Below the pieces are notes generated by a model, which saw only the letters and a program-made list of their open reading frames with translations, ran no database searches and was not told the DNA's origin. The translations under genes were made by a program, and so were the position numbers. 64,000 nt of DNA from Caenispirillum bisanense (GTDB taxonomy: Bacteria > Pseudomonadota > Alphaproteobacteria > Rhodospirillales > Rhodospirillaceae), in contig NZ_BAAAEP010000010.1 in NCBI RefSeq assembly GCF_039523075.1, positions 24,234-88,233 of the forward strand, written 5' to 3'. Every line of letters starts with the position of its first letter. Within the stretch, counting starts at the first letter, position 1. Of this stretch, positions 54,797 through 63,003 are shown one piece after another.

Positions 54797-56161
54797 TCAG
54801 GGGCCGGCGACGGCGCACGGCAGCCGCAGCACGGCGCGGCAGGCGCCGCCGTTGCCGTCCTCCAGGCTCACCGAGCCGCCGTAAAGCTCCGCCACGTCGC
54901 GGGCGATGGACAGGCCGAGGCCGCTGCCCGGCACCGCCTCGTCCAGCCGGGCGCCGCGGCGGAACACCGCTTCCCGCTGGTCCGGCGGCAGGCCGGGGCC
55001 GTCGTCGTCGATGATGACGACCACCTCGGCGCCGTCGCCCCGGGCCGTCACCGTCACCCGCCCGCTTGCCCACTTGGCGGCATTGTCGATCAGCACGCCG
55101 GCCATTTCCTGCAGGTCCTGGGCATCGCCGCGAAAGGCGAGGCCGGCCGGCAGGTCCAGCGTCACCTCCCGCCCGTGCAGGCGGCCGATGGCCCGCGCCA
55201 GCGGTTCCAGCGCCGCCGCCACCGGCGCCCGCGCACCGGGCAGATCGCGCGAGGCGGCGGCGCGGGCGCGGGCCAGATTGGCCTCCACCTGCCGCCGCAT
55301 GGCCTCCACCTGCTGGCGCAGGATGCCGGCGGCCTCGGCATGGCCGGCGGCGGTCAGGGCGTCGGCTTCGGCGGCGATGATCGCCAGCGGCGTCTTCAGG
55401 CCGTGGGCGAGGTCGCCGGCCTGCCGGCGGGCGCGGGCGACGGTGTCGCGGTCGTGCTCCAGCAGGGCATTGAGGTCGTCGACCAGCGGTGCCACCTCGG
55501 CCGGGAAGCGCCCGTCCAGACGCTCCGCCGCCCCCTGCCGCACCGCCAGCACCCGCCGCCGCAGCCGGGCCAGCGGGCGCAGCACCGCCGTGCCCTGGGC
55601 CGCCGCCGCCAGCCCCAGCGCCCGGCCCAGCACCGCGAAGGCCACCGACAGGTCGCGGGTGAAGCGGCCGACCGCCGCCTCCGTCGCAGCCGCATCCTCG
55701 GCCACCGCCACCCGCAGGGCATCGGCCCGCTGCGGCAGGCGGACCATGCGTTCGGCGGTCAGCAGCGCGGCCCCGCGCGGCCCGGGGAGGCGGTGCAGGC
55801 GCAGGGCGCCGTCGGCCACCTCGTCGGCCGGCAGCGGCAGCACCGCATCCCACAGCGACCGCGACCGCGCCAGCGGCGCCGCCGCCTCGCCCACCTGCCA
55901 GTAGAGGCCGGAGAACGGCTGCCGGAAGCGCGGATCGGCGGGCGGCGGCGCCACCGCCACCGTGCCGTCCCCGGCAACGGCGAGGGCGGCGATCAGCTGG
56001 TCCATGGCGGTCACCAGCCGCGCCTCGGCCTGCGCCTCCACATGGTCGCGGAACAGCTCCACCAGCACCCAGCCGCCGGCCGCCAGGGCGAGGCCGATCC
56101 ACAGCACGGCGCCCAGCAGCACCCGCCGTTGCAGGGAGGCGGCGCCGGTGCCGCCGCTCAT
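54797..56161 (-). CDS. Sensor histidine kinase (PhoQ/QseC-like)
   Basis: The 454-residue kinase has an N-terminal transmembrane helix (about 14-35), a periplasmic domain (about 37-165), a second helix, a HAMP-like linker, an H-box Asp-Leu-Ala-His-Gly-Leu-Lys-Thr-Pro-Leu and a GHKL domain with Asn-Asn-like Asp-Asn-Ala-Ala-Lys-Trp, Asp-Asp-Asp-Gly-Pro-Gly-Leu and Gly-Ser-Gly-Leu-Gly-Leu. It partners the upstream response regulator, with which it overlaps by 4 bases (ATGA). Confidence 0.92.
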   Translation of the reverse strand: MSGGTGAASLQRRVLLGAVLWIGLALAAGGWVLVELFRDHVEAQAEARLVTAMDQLIAALAVAGDGTVAVAPPPADPRFRQPFSGLYWQVGEAAAPLARSRSLWDAVLPLPADEVADGALRLHRLPGPRGAALLTAERMVRLPQRADALRVAVAEDAAATEAAVGRFTRDLSVAFAVLGRALGLAAAAQGTAVLRPLARLRRRVLAVRQGAAERLDGRFPAEVAPLVDDLNALLEHDRDTVARARRQAGDLAHGLKTPLAIIAAEADALTAAGHAEAAGILRQQVEAMRRQVEANLARARAAASRDLPGARAPVAAALEPLARAIGRLHGREVTLDLPAGLAFRGDAQDLQEMAGVLIDNAAKWASGRVTVTARGDGAEVVVIIDDDGPGLPPDQREAVFRRGARLDEAVPGSGLGLSIARDVAELYGGSVSLEDGNGGACRAVLRLPCAVAGP

Positions 56162-56817
56162 GCCTCCGGCACCCGGTAGCCGAGGCCGCGCACCGTCTCG
56201 ATCAGCCCCGCCCCCAGCTTGCGGCGCAGGCGGCCGACGAAGACCTCCAGCGTGTTGCTGTCGCGGTCGAAATCCTGGGTGTAGACGTGTTCGGTCAGTT
56301 CGGCGCGGCTGACCACCTTGCCCTTGTGCAGCATCAGGTAGGCGAGCACCCGGTATTCATGGGCGGTCAGCGGCACCGCCTCGCCGTCGCGGGTGACGGT
56401 GGCGCCGCGCGGGTCGAGCACCACCGCCCCCACCCGCACCACCGGGTCCGCCTGACCGGCGGCGCGGCGGATGAGGGCGCGCAGGCGGGCCAGCAGTTCC
56501 TCGGTGTTGAAGGGCTTGGTGACGTAATCGTCGGCGCCGGCGTCGAGCCCGGCCACCTTCTCGCTCCAGCCGTCGCGGGCGGTCAGCACCAGCACCGGCA
56601 TGGTGCGGCCGGCGGCCCGCCAGCGGCGCAGCACCGACACCCCATCCAGGCGCGGCAGCCCGAGATCGAGCACCACCGCATCGTAATCCTCCGCCTCGCC
56701 CAGCTGGTGGGCGCGGTCGCCGTCATAGGCGGTGTCGACCGCATAGCCGGCGGCGGCCAGGGCCCGTTCCAGCTGGAGCGTCAGGCGGGGTTCGTCCTCC
56801 GCCACCAGAACCCTCAT
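56158..56817 (-). CDS. OmpR/PhoP-family response regulator
   Basis: The 219-residue regulator has a receiver (acidic Glu-Asp-Glu near residue 7, phospho-Asp in Val-Val-Leu-Asp-Leu-Gly-Leu-Pro about residue 51, Thr in Leu-Thr-Ala-Arg, Lys in Lys-Pro-Phe) and a winged-helix effector with Gly-Arg-Leu-Arg-Arg-Lys-Leu and Arg-Gly-Leu-Gly-Tyr-Arg. Overlaps PepSY and kinase genes at both ends by 4 bases. The repeats in the divergent promoter (57159-57205) are its probable binding site. Confidence 0.94.
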   Translation of the reverse strand: MRVLVAEDEPRLTLQLERALAAAGYAVDTAYDGDRAHQLGEAEDYDAVVLDLGLPRLDGVSVLRRWRAAGRTMPVLVLTARDGWSEKVAGLDAGADDYVTKPFNTEELLARLRALIRRAAGQADPVVRVGAVVLDPRGATVTRDGEAVPLTAHEYRVLAYLMLHKGKVVSRAELTEHVYTQDFDRDSNTLEVFVGRLRRKLGAGLIETVRGLGYRVPEA

Positions 56818-57137
56818 CGCGCCTTGCCCTCCGTCTTCACCACCTCGCCGGTGCGGGCGTCGACGACGTGCTTCATCACCCGGCCCTCGGGCGTCAGCAC
56901 CTTCAGTTCATAGAGCGGCCGGCCGTGTTTCTGCTCCAGCTCCACCTCGATCAGGCGGCCGGCGGCTTCGATGCCGGTGCGCTCCAGCAGGGTCGCCAGC
57001 GGCAGGATGTCGCCGGCCTGCAGGGCACGGCGGGCGCGGTCGTGGTCGTGGTCGCGGTCATCGCCACCCGCCGCCGGCACGACCGGCAGCAGCAGGGCAG
57101 GGAGGAGAAGGCAGAGGGCATGAAGGTATCGGCGCAT
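56814..57137 (-). CDS. Exported PepSY-domain protein
   Basis: The 107-residue protein has a signal peptide of about 24 residues, an Asp/His/Arg-rich start to the mature part and one PepSY domain (Leu-Glu-Arg-Thr-Gly-Ile-Glu-Ala-Ala-Gly-Arg-Leu-Ile-Glu-Val-Glu-Leu, and Tyr-Glu-Leu-Lys-Val-Leu). PepSY proteins are periplasmic inhibitors or sensors and frequently accompany such two-component systems. It is first in the operon PepSY - regulator - kinase. Confidence 0.88.
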   Translation of the reverse strand: MRRYLHALCLLLPALLLPVVPAAGGDDRDHDHDRARRALQAGDILPLATLLERTGIEAAGRLIEVELEQKHGRPLYELKVLTPEGRVMKHVVDARTGEVVKTEGKAR

Positions 57138-57158
57138 GGTCCCAGCATAGCCCGCGCG

Positions 57159-57205
57159 GCTGAACGGCGGCTGAACGGCCGTGCCGCCTTCAGGTGCCGT
57201 TCAGG
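57159..57205. promoter_or_regulatory. Response-regulator operator: four CTGAA half-sites in the divergent promoter
   Basis: CTGAA occurs at 57160-57164 and 57171-57175, and its complement TTCAG at 57189-57193 and 57200-57204. Both pairs have an 11-base period, the classic spacing of OmpR/PhoP dimer sites, arranged as two direct-repeat boxes facing in opposite directions between the PepSY operon and the cytochrome operon. A -10-like GCTAGA lies about 10 bases downstream on the plus strand. Confidence 0.65.
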
Positions 57206-57254
57206 ATGCCCCTGCTAGACCGGGGGACATACCCAGTTGAGCAGGAGACACCCC

Positions 57255-57548
57255 ATGATCGTCAAGACCATCGTGCAAGGTCGGGTGGCCGCCGGCGTCA
57301 TCGCCGCCGCCGGCCTCGCCTGGGCCGAGGTGGCGCCGCCGTCGCTGCCGGCCGACCCCGACGCCGCGCCGGCGCTCACCGCCTCCGCCCGCGATCACGA
57401 CCGGGAGCGGGAGCGGGCGCCGCGGCTGGCCGGCGGCGGCGACACCGGTTACCTGCCGCTCGTCATCGGCGGCCGGGACCGGCACGGCGATGACGACGAC
57501 CACCACCGCCGCAAGCATCACGAAAGCCGGGAGCGCGACCATGACTGA
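57255..57548 (+). CDS. Small exported His/Asp-rich protein
   Basis: The 97-residue protein has a signal peptide (about residues 1-25, Val-Ala-Ala-Gly-Val-Ile-Ala-Ala-Ala-Gly-Leu-Ala) and a mature part with a charged Asp-Arg-Glu-Arg-Glu-Arg segment and an Asp/His-rich C-terminus that could bind metal. I do not recognise a family. It is first in the cytochrome operon; its stop overlaps the next gene's ATG by 8 bases. Ribosome site GCAGGAGACA. Confidence 0.65.
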   Translation: MIVKTIVQGRVAAGVIAAAGLAWAEVAPPSLPADPDAAPALTASARDHDRERERAPRLAGGGDTGYLPLVIGGRDRHGDDDDHHRRKHHESRERDHD

Positions 57549-58074
57549 GACGACCGCCCGCGCCCCGACCCCCGCCGCCCGCCGCCTCGCCATGCCGGCC
57601 ATGCGGGCCTGGCACGCGGTGATCGCCGGCGGCTTCCTGGTCGCCTATCTCAGCGGCGATTCCGACCGCCTCTACATCATGCATCAGGTGGCCGGCTACA
57701 CGGTGCTGGCGGCGGTGGTCGTCCGCCTGCTGGTGGCGGCCTTCGCCCGCACGGTGCCGTGGCGGATGCCGCGCGCCTCCCTCGCCGGGACGCGGGAGTG
57801 GCTGCGCAGCGGCCGTGGCCGTCACCCCCTGTTCGCCTGGCTGGCGCTGGCGCTGTTCGTCACCGTCGGGGCCGCCGCCGCCAGCGGCATGGCCGCCCAC
57901 TGGCTGACCTGGGTGGAAGACCTGCACGAGGGCCTGTCCACCGTCTCCCTGTGGGTGGTGCTGGGCCATGCCGGCTTCATCCTCGTCATGGTCGGCGGCA
58001 AGCGGCACCTGAGCGCGCTGTGGCGCCGCCTCACCGCCTCCCGCCGTGCCGTCTGGAAGGAAAGCACCCGATGA
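57541..58074 (+). CDS. Cytochrome b561-family diheme membrane protein
   Basis: The 177-residue protein has four transmembrane helices with the conserved heme-ligand histidines of bacterial b561: Ala-Trp-His-Ala-Val (about 21), Ile-Met-His-Gln-Val (about 45), Leu-His-Glu-Gly (about 129) and Leu-Gly-His-Ala-Gly-Phe (about 143). It would take electrons from quinol and feed the periplasmic cytochromes encoded next. ATG 57541 overlaps the previous stop. Confidence 0.9.
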   Translation: MTETTARAPTPAARRLAMPAMRAWHAVIAGGFLVAYLSGDSDRLYIMHQVAGYTVLAAVVVRLLVAAFARTVPWRMPRASLAGTREWLRSGRGRHPLFAWLALALFVTVGAAAASGMAAHWLTWVEDLHEGLSTVSLWVVLGHAGFILVMVGGKRHLSALWRRLTASRRAVWKESTR

Positions 58075-58511
58075 CCCGCCTGCCGCGCCTGATCCTCGCC
58101 GCCGCCGCGCTGACGGCCGCCGCCGCGCCGCTGCCGGTGCTGGCCGGTGATGCCGCCGCCGCCCGCGCCGCCCTGCTGGAGCAGTATGCCGCCGAAGCCC
58201 GCGCCGCCGACCCCGCCTTCACCGCCTTCTCGGCGGCGGCCGGCGAGAGCCTGTTCCGCACCCGCTGGGCGGCCGGCGATGCCCGCACGCCCGCCTGCAC
58301 CGCCTGCCATACCGACGACCCCCGCAGCCCCGGCCGCAACGCCAGGACCGGCCGCCCCATCGACCCGGTGGCGGTATCGGCCACCCCCTCCCGCTTCAGC
58401 GATCCGGCGGAGGTGGAGAAGCAGTTCGGCCGCGACTGCGAGGCCGTCCTCGGCCGCGCCTGCACGGCGCGGGAAAAGGGCGACTACATCACCTTCATGC
58501 AGGAGCAGTGA
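58071..58511 (+). CDS. SHP-type cytochrome c (DUF1924)
   Basis: The 146-residue protein has a signal peptide of about 25 residues and a c-type heme site Cys-Thr-Ala-Cys-His (76-80). The C-terminal motif Cys-Glu-Ala-Val-Leu-Gly-Arg-Ala-Cys-Thr (Cys123...Cys131) matches the DUF1924 family, which includes the oxygen-binding Rhodobacter sphaeroides heme protein SHP. The residue before Cys123 is Asp where most family members, as I recall, have Asn, the SHP axial ligand. It overlaps b561 by 4 bases. Confidence 0.85.
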   Translation: MTRLPRLILAAAALTAAAAPLPVLAGDAAAARAALLEQYAAEARAADPAFTAFSAAAGESLFRTRWAAGDARTPACTACHTDDPRSPGRNARTGRPIDPVAVSATPSRFSDPAEVEKQFGRDCEAVLGRACTAREKGDYITFMQEQ

Positions 58512-58513
58512 CC

Positions 58514-58990
58514 ATGCGATCCCTTTCCCGTGCCGCCCTGCCGCTGCTCGCCCTGCTGTGGGCCGGGCCGGCGCTGGCCGGGTCGGACGACCGGATGCCG
58601 CCGGTGACCGACCCGCTCACCAGGACCGCCTGCGGCGACTGCCACATGGCCTTCCAGCCGGGTTTCCTGCCGGCGCGGTCGTGGAGCCGGATGATGGACA
58701 CCCTGTCCGACCACTTCGGCGACAACGCCACCCTGCCGCCGGATCAGGCGGAGGCCATCCGCGCCTACCTGACCGCCAATGCCGGCGATGTCCGGCCGCA
58801 GGGGGCGGCGCCGCAGTACATGCGCTGGGTCGCCCCCGACGGCGCCCCCCAGCGCATCACCGAAAACCCCGCCTTCCTGCGCGACCACGATTTCCGCCCG
58901 AGCGTCTGGCAGCGGCCGGACGTGGTCACCCGCTCCAACTGCCTCGCCTGCCACACCGGCGCCGACCGGGGGCTTTACGACGACGATTGA
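58514..58990 (+). CDS. Diheme cytochrome c (DHC-type)
   Basis: The 158-residue protein has a signal peptide (about 25) and two heme motifs, Cys-Gly-Asp-Cys-His (about 42-46) and Cys-Leu-Ala-Cys-His (about 145-149), the layout of DHC, the electron donor/partner of SHP. Together with b561 and SHP it reproduces the b561-SHP-DHC cluster known from Rhodobacter and Shewanella. ATG 58514 is 3 bases after the previous stop; a GTG two codons earlier overlaps it. Confidence 0.88.
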   Translation: MRSLSRAALPLLALLWAGPALAGSDDRMPPVTDPLTRTACGDCHMAFQPGFLPARSWSRMMDTLSDHFGDNATLPPDQAEAIRAYLTANAGDVRPQGAAPQYMRWVAPDGAPQRITENPAFLRDHDFRPSVWQRPDVVTRSNCLACHTGADRGLYDDD

Positions 58991-59080
58991 TTTCGCACCT
59001 GCGAGTCTTTTCGAAACGCCTGCGCCTTCTCGGCTATTGTTGTGGCAAAGACCGCAGCCACGGCGTTGGACGAGGTGCCC

Positions 59081-60298
59081 ATGGAGATGCAGCGTCGAGA
59101 CAGGCCCGGCCAGCAGGATGCGGAAGAGGGCCTGGAAGCCATACGCCGCCAGGGCGGCCCGTTCGTCGCTGCGGTCGAGGCGACCCGGATGCCGATGGTC
59201 GTCACCGACCCGACGATCCGGGACAACCCCATCATCTACGCCAACGACGCCTTCCTCGACCTGTGCGGCTACGATCTGGAGGAGGTTCTCGGCCAGAGCT
59301 ACATGTTCCTGGCCGGCGACAACACCGATACCGAAACCGCCGGCCGGATCCGCGAGGCCATGGCGGCCCGCCGCACCCTGCTGGAAGACATCCAGCTCTA
59401 CCGCAAGGACGGCACGCCCATCTGGGTGTCCGGCTTCATCAGCCCGGTGATCGAGGACAACCGGGTCATCCAGCACTTCGCGTCGTTCATCGACATCACC
59501 TACCGGGTGGACCTGGAACGCAGGCTGAAGCAGGGGCGGGACAACCTGGAACGCCTGGTCGACCGCCGCACCCGCAAGCTGGAGGCCGCCAAGGCGCGGC
59601 TGGAGGAAGAGGTGGAACGCCGCCTGCGCATGGAGGCGGTGCTGCGCGACACCCTGGCCGAGCGCGACAACGACCTGCGCTATCGCATCTTCCTGTCGCG
59701 GGAAGTGGACCATCGGGCCAAGAACGCCCTGCAGCTGGCATCGTCGCTGCTGCAGATCCAGGCGCGGCGGACGGAGGACGAGTCCACCCGCTCCGCCCTC
59801 CATTCCGCCCACGAGCGCCTGATGCGCATGAGCGAGATCCACGCCATGCTCTACCAGAAGGACGATCCCGGCAGCGTCGACTTCGGCGACTATCTGCGGC
59901 GCCTGGTCCACAGCCTGGGGGAGACGCTGCAGCCGTCGCCGGGGCAGGTGGTCATCGAGCTGGAGGTGGAGGACTTCACCTGCGGCGCCGACCTGGCGAC
60001 GCCGCTCGCCCTTACCGTCAGCGAGGCGGTGACCAACGCCCTCAAGCACGCCTTCCCGGAAGGCCGCCGCGGCCACATCCGCGTCAGCCTGGAAACGGTG
60101 GGCGGCGGGCTGATGCGGCTGACCGTGCGCGACGACGGGGTGGGCTCCACCGGCGGACCGCGGCCGGGCTCCCTCGGGCTCGACCTGATCCGCAACTTCG
60201 CCGCCCAGGTGCGCGGCAAGGCCGCGGTGGCCGCCGCCGACGGGGCGGGCACCTGCGTCACCGTCACCTTCCCCGACCCCCAGGGCGGCCCCGACTGA
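59081..60298 (+). CDS. PAS/LOV-like sensor histidine kinase (HisKA_2 type) lacking the LOV Cys
   Basis: The 405-residue protein has an N-terminal PAS/LOV-type domain (about 25-145: Asn-Pro-Ile-Ile-Tyr-Ala-Asn, Phe-Leu-Ala-Gly, Tyr-Arg-Lys-Asp-Gly-Thr-Pro-Ile-Trp), a coiled-coil linker and a HisKA_2/HWE-like kinase with His in Val-Asp-His-Arg-Ala-Lys-Asn-Ala-Leu (about 211), Asn-Ala-Leu-Lys-His-Ala-Phe and Asp-Asp-Gly-Val-Gly. In LOV domains the photoactive motif is Asn-Cys-Arg-Phe-Leu-Gln; here it reads Ser-Tyr-Met-Phe-Leu-Ala. I use ATG 59081 (GAGG upstream) over GTG 59042. Confidence 0.87.
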   Translation: MEMQRRDRPGQQDAEEGLEAIRRQGGPFVAAVEATRMPMVVTDPTIRDNPIIYANDAFLDLCGYDLEEVLGQSYMFLAGDNTDTETAGRIREAMAARRTLLEDIQLYRKDGTPIWVSGFISPVIEDNRVIQHFASFIDITYRVDLERRLKQGRDNLERLVDRRTRKLEAAKARLEEEVERRLRMEAVLRDTLAERDNDLRYRIFLSREVDHRAKNALQLASSLLQIQARRTEDESTRSALHSAHERLMRMSEIHAMLYQKDDPGSVDFGDYLRRLVHSLGETLQPSPGQVVIELEVEDFTCGADLATPLALTVSEAVTNALKHAFPEGRRGHIRVSLETVGGGLMRLTVRDDGVGSTGGPRPGSLGLDLIRNFAAQVRGKAAVAAADGAGTCVTVTFPDPQGGPD

Positions 60299-60327
60299 CG
60301 ACGAAGCCGGGGCCGGCGCCGCCGTGC

Positions 60328-62823
60328 CTACAGCGACGCCATGCGGCCGAGGAAGCCTTCCACCTGGGTGCGCAGCTGCTCGCTGTCGCTGCGCAGCACG
60401 CGGGAGGCCTCGCGCACCTGTTCCGCCCGCGCCCCGGTCTGCGCCCCGGCCTCGGCCAGCGCCTCCACGTTGGACGATACCTCGCGGGTACCCAGCGCCG
60501 CCTGCTGGACGTTGCGGGCGATCTCCCGCGTGGCGTCGCTCTGCTGGCGGATGCCGTCGCTGACGGCGACGGTGATCTGGTCGATTTCGCCGACCACGCG
60601 GGTGATCTCGGAAATGGCCCGCACCGCGTCGGTGACGCCGGACTGGATGTCCTTGATCTGGTCGCTGATCTCCTCGGTGGCCTTGGCGGTCTGGCCGGCC
60701 AGGGCCTTGACCTCGTTGGCGACCACGGCGAAGCCCTTGCCCGCCTCGCCGGCCCGTGCCGCCTCGATGGTGGCGTTGAGCGCGAGAAGGTTGGTCTGGT
60801 TGGCGACGTCGGTGATGAGGCCGATGATCTCGCCGATGCGGTGGGCGCGGTCTTCCAGGGTGGCGACGGTGTCGCGCGCCGCCCCGGCGCTGTCGGCCGC
60901 CCGCGCCGCCACGGCGGCCGCCTGCGCCACCTGGCGGTTGATCTCGCCGATGGAGGCCGACAGTTCCTCGCTCGACGCCGCCACCGTCTCGACGCTCACC
61001 GACGCCTGGGTGGAGGCCGCCGCCACGGTGGAGCTGCGGCTGCGGGCATCGTCGGCGACCCGCGTCATGGTCTCCGCATCCGCCTGCAGCGTGGTGGCGG
61101 AGCCGGTCAGGCTGTGCAGGAAGGTGTCGATATTGGCGCGGAATTCCTCCAGCAGCGCATCGCGGCGGGCCAGCTTCACCTTCTGGACGCTGAGGTCGAT
61201 GGCCGCTTTGGCGTCGTCCATCTGCTTGCGGATGATGGATTCCTTGAAGGTGGCGACCGAGCGGGCGATGTCGCCGATCTCGTCCCGGCGGTCGAGGCCG
61301 GCGATGGCGATGCCGGTATTGCCGCCGGCCAGTTCCCCCAGCGACAGCCGCAGGCTGGCCAGCGGCCGCGTGATGCTGCGCACCAGCACGACCGACGCCA
61401 GGGCGATGACCGCCAGCAGCACCACCTCGCCGGCGGTAAAGGCGATCATGGCCGCCTGGGCGTCATCCTCCAGGGCCGAGACCGTTTCCCGCAGGTCGTC
61501 GCTCAGGGTTCCGGCGGCGGCCGCCATGCGGTCGATGCGCACGGTGGCGACCCGGAACCATTCCGCCCCTTCGACGCCGCCCAGATGGCGGCTCTCCGGG
61601 TAGGCGATCACCAGCGCCCGCAGCGCCGCCAGCGCCGCATCGCCGTCGCCGGTCACGGCCTGCGCCGTCAGGGCGCGGGCGTTGGGGCTGGCATATTCGG
61701 TGAAGCGCTTGAGCAGTTCCTCCTGCCGGGCGATCAGGCTGACGAAGCGCTGATGCTCCTGCGGCGCGATCTGGCCGGCGATGAAGGCGACGTTGCCGGT
61801 GGCGCGCTCCAGCCCGGCCAGTTCCTTGATCTCCAGGAACAGGTCGTAGGCGAGCAGATCCTTGACCAGCTGCGCATTGGGGGCGGCATCGGCCAGGGCG
61901 CCGGTGGCGGCCAGCATGGCTTCGCTCGCCTCGGTATAGGCGGCGAGCGCGTCGGGAACGCGGATGGCGCCGCGGTCCACCTGCTCGCGCACCACCGTCA
62001 GCCCCTGCACCTCGTGCTCCACCGCCTGCATGGCGGCTTCCAGCCCCAGCGCCCGACCCTGGCGCACGCCCTCGGTGGCGGCGGCCATGGACTGGTCGGT
62101 CAGGCGGCGGCGCTCCGCCAGCTGGCGGGTGGTGTCGTCGGTGCGGGCCTGCAGGTAGCCGGCGGTGGCGCCGCGTTCGGCCTGGATCATGTGGCCGAGG
62201 TGGCTCAGCGCGTCCGCCACGTCGGCCAGGGCGTCCAGCCGCCCGAGGCTCTGCGCCTGCTGGTAACGGTCGTGGGCGGTGAGGCCGGCGACCACGGTGA
62301 GGGCGCAGGTGGGCAGCAGCGCCACCAGCACGATGCGGGCGCCCAGGGACAGGCGGTTGAAGGCCTGCGCCAAGCGCCCGAACCGGCCGCGCCCGCCGCC
62401 GCCCTGGGTGACGAGCCCGGCCTTCACCAGATCCGGCTTCATCTTCTGGTCGTGGTTCAGGACGTGGTCCATGAGCCAGCGATGCAGGAAGGTGACCACG
62501 GTCTCCACCTCCATGGCGCCATCGCCATGGGCGAGCCCGTCGCGCAGGCCCTTCAGATGGTCGAGGGTACGCCGGTGGCCGTCCCGGTGCCGGCGGGCTT
62601 CCTCGCCGCCCTGCAGGCGGGCGAGCAGCGCCTCTTCCCGCTGGAAGTGATCCTCCAGGTGACGCACCAGGGCATCGAACCGCGGCAGCAGCCGGGCGGC
62701 GGCCTCCTTCGAGCCGATCATCCCGTGGAATTCGTTGATGAAGTCCACGAGCTGCCGGTGATCGCGATCGAGATCGTCCACACCCAGTTCGAACACTTCG
62801 CTCCAGGCCAAGAGCGCATTCAT
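60328..62823 (-). CDS. Methyl-accepting chemotaxis protein with N-terminal hemerythrin and NIT domain
   Basis: The 831-residue chemoreceptor-like protein has an N-terminal bacteriohemerythrin domain (about 1-130; Asp-His-Arg-Gln-Leu, His-Phe-Gln-Arg-Glu-Glu, His-Arg-Trp-Leu-Met-Asp-His-Val-Leu-Asn-His-Asp), a transmembrane helix (about 158-180), a NIT-type sensing domain (about 185-440), a second helix, HAMP and a typical MCP signalling tip (Ile-Thr-Asp-Val-Ala-Asn-Gln-Thr-Asn-Leu-Leu-Ala-Leu-Asn-Ala). GGGAGG upstream supports ATG 62823. Oxygen (hemerythrin) and nitrate/nitrite (NIT) cues may be combined. Confidence 0.93.
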   Translation of the reverse strand: MNALLAWSEVFELGVDDLDRDHRQLVDFINEFHGMIGSKEAAARLLPRFDALVRHLEDHFQREEALLARLQGGEEARRHRDGHRRTLDHLKGLRDGLAHGDGAMEVETVVTFLHRWLMDHVLNHDQKMKPDLVKAGLVTQGGGGRGRFGRLAQAFNRLSLGARIVLVALLPTCALTVVAGLTAHDRYQQAQSLGRLDALADVADALSHLGHMIQAERGATAGYLQARTDDTTRQLAERRRLTDQSMAAATEGVRQGRALGLEAAMQAVEHEVQGLTVVREQVDRGAIRVPDALAAYTEASEAMLAATGALADAAPNAQLVKDLLAYDLFLEIKELAGLERATGNVAFIAGQIAPQEHQRFVSLIARQEELLKRFTEYASPNARALTAQAVTGDGDAALAALRALVIAYPESRHLGGVEGAEWFRVATVRIDRMAAAAGTLSDDLRETVSALEDDAQAAMIAFTAGEVVLLAVIALASVVLVRSITRPLASLRLSLGELAGGNTGIAIAGLDRRDEIGDIARSVATFKESIIRKQMDDAKAAIDLSVQKVKLARRDALLEEFRANIDTFLHSLTGSATTLQADAETMTRVADDARSRSSTVAAASTQASVSVETVAASSEELSASIGEINRQVAQAAAVAARAADSAGAARDTVATLEDRAHRIGEIIGLITDVANQTNLLALNATIEAARAGEAGKGFAVVANEVKALAGQTAKATEEISDQIKDIQSGVTDAVRAISEITRVVGEIDQITVAVSDGIRQQSDATREIARNVQQAALGTREVSSNVEALAEAGAQTGARAEQVREASRVLRSDSEQLRTQVEGFLGRMASL

Positions 62824-62971
62824 ACCCGCATCCTCCCTGGGATGAACCGACGCGCATTTCTTATCCCAAGGGCGCAGGGACATCAACCTTGGTATTCATC
62901 CATAAGTATGGAAACTTGGGTGGAGCGTGACGGAGAGGCCAGGGAGTTGGATCGCCGGCCAGAAGCAAAAT

Positions 62972-62995
62972 ACCCGCCGTCTCGCGACAGCGGGT
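62972..62995. terminator. Orphan terminator-like hairpin
   Basis: ACCCGCCGTC (62972-62981) pairs with GACAGCGGGT (62986-62995) with one mismatch around a TCGC loop, flanked by AAAATA and GTTTCTG. It lies upstream of both the chemoreceptor gene and the conjugation remnant, so it ends no gene now present; it may be a leftover from a lost neighbour. Confidence 0.4.
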
Positions 62996-63003
62996 GTTTC
63001 TGA

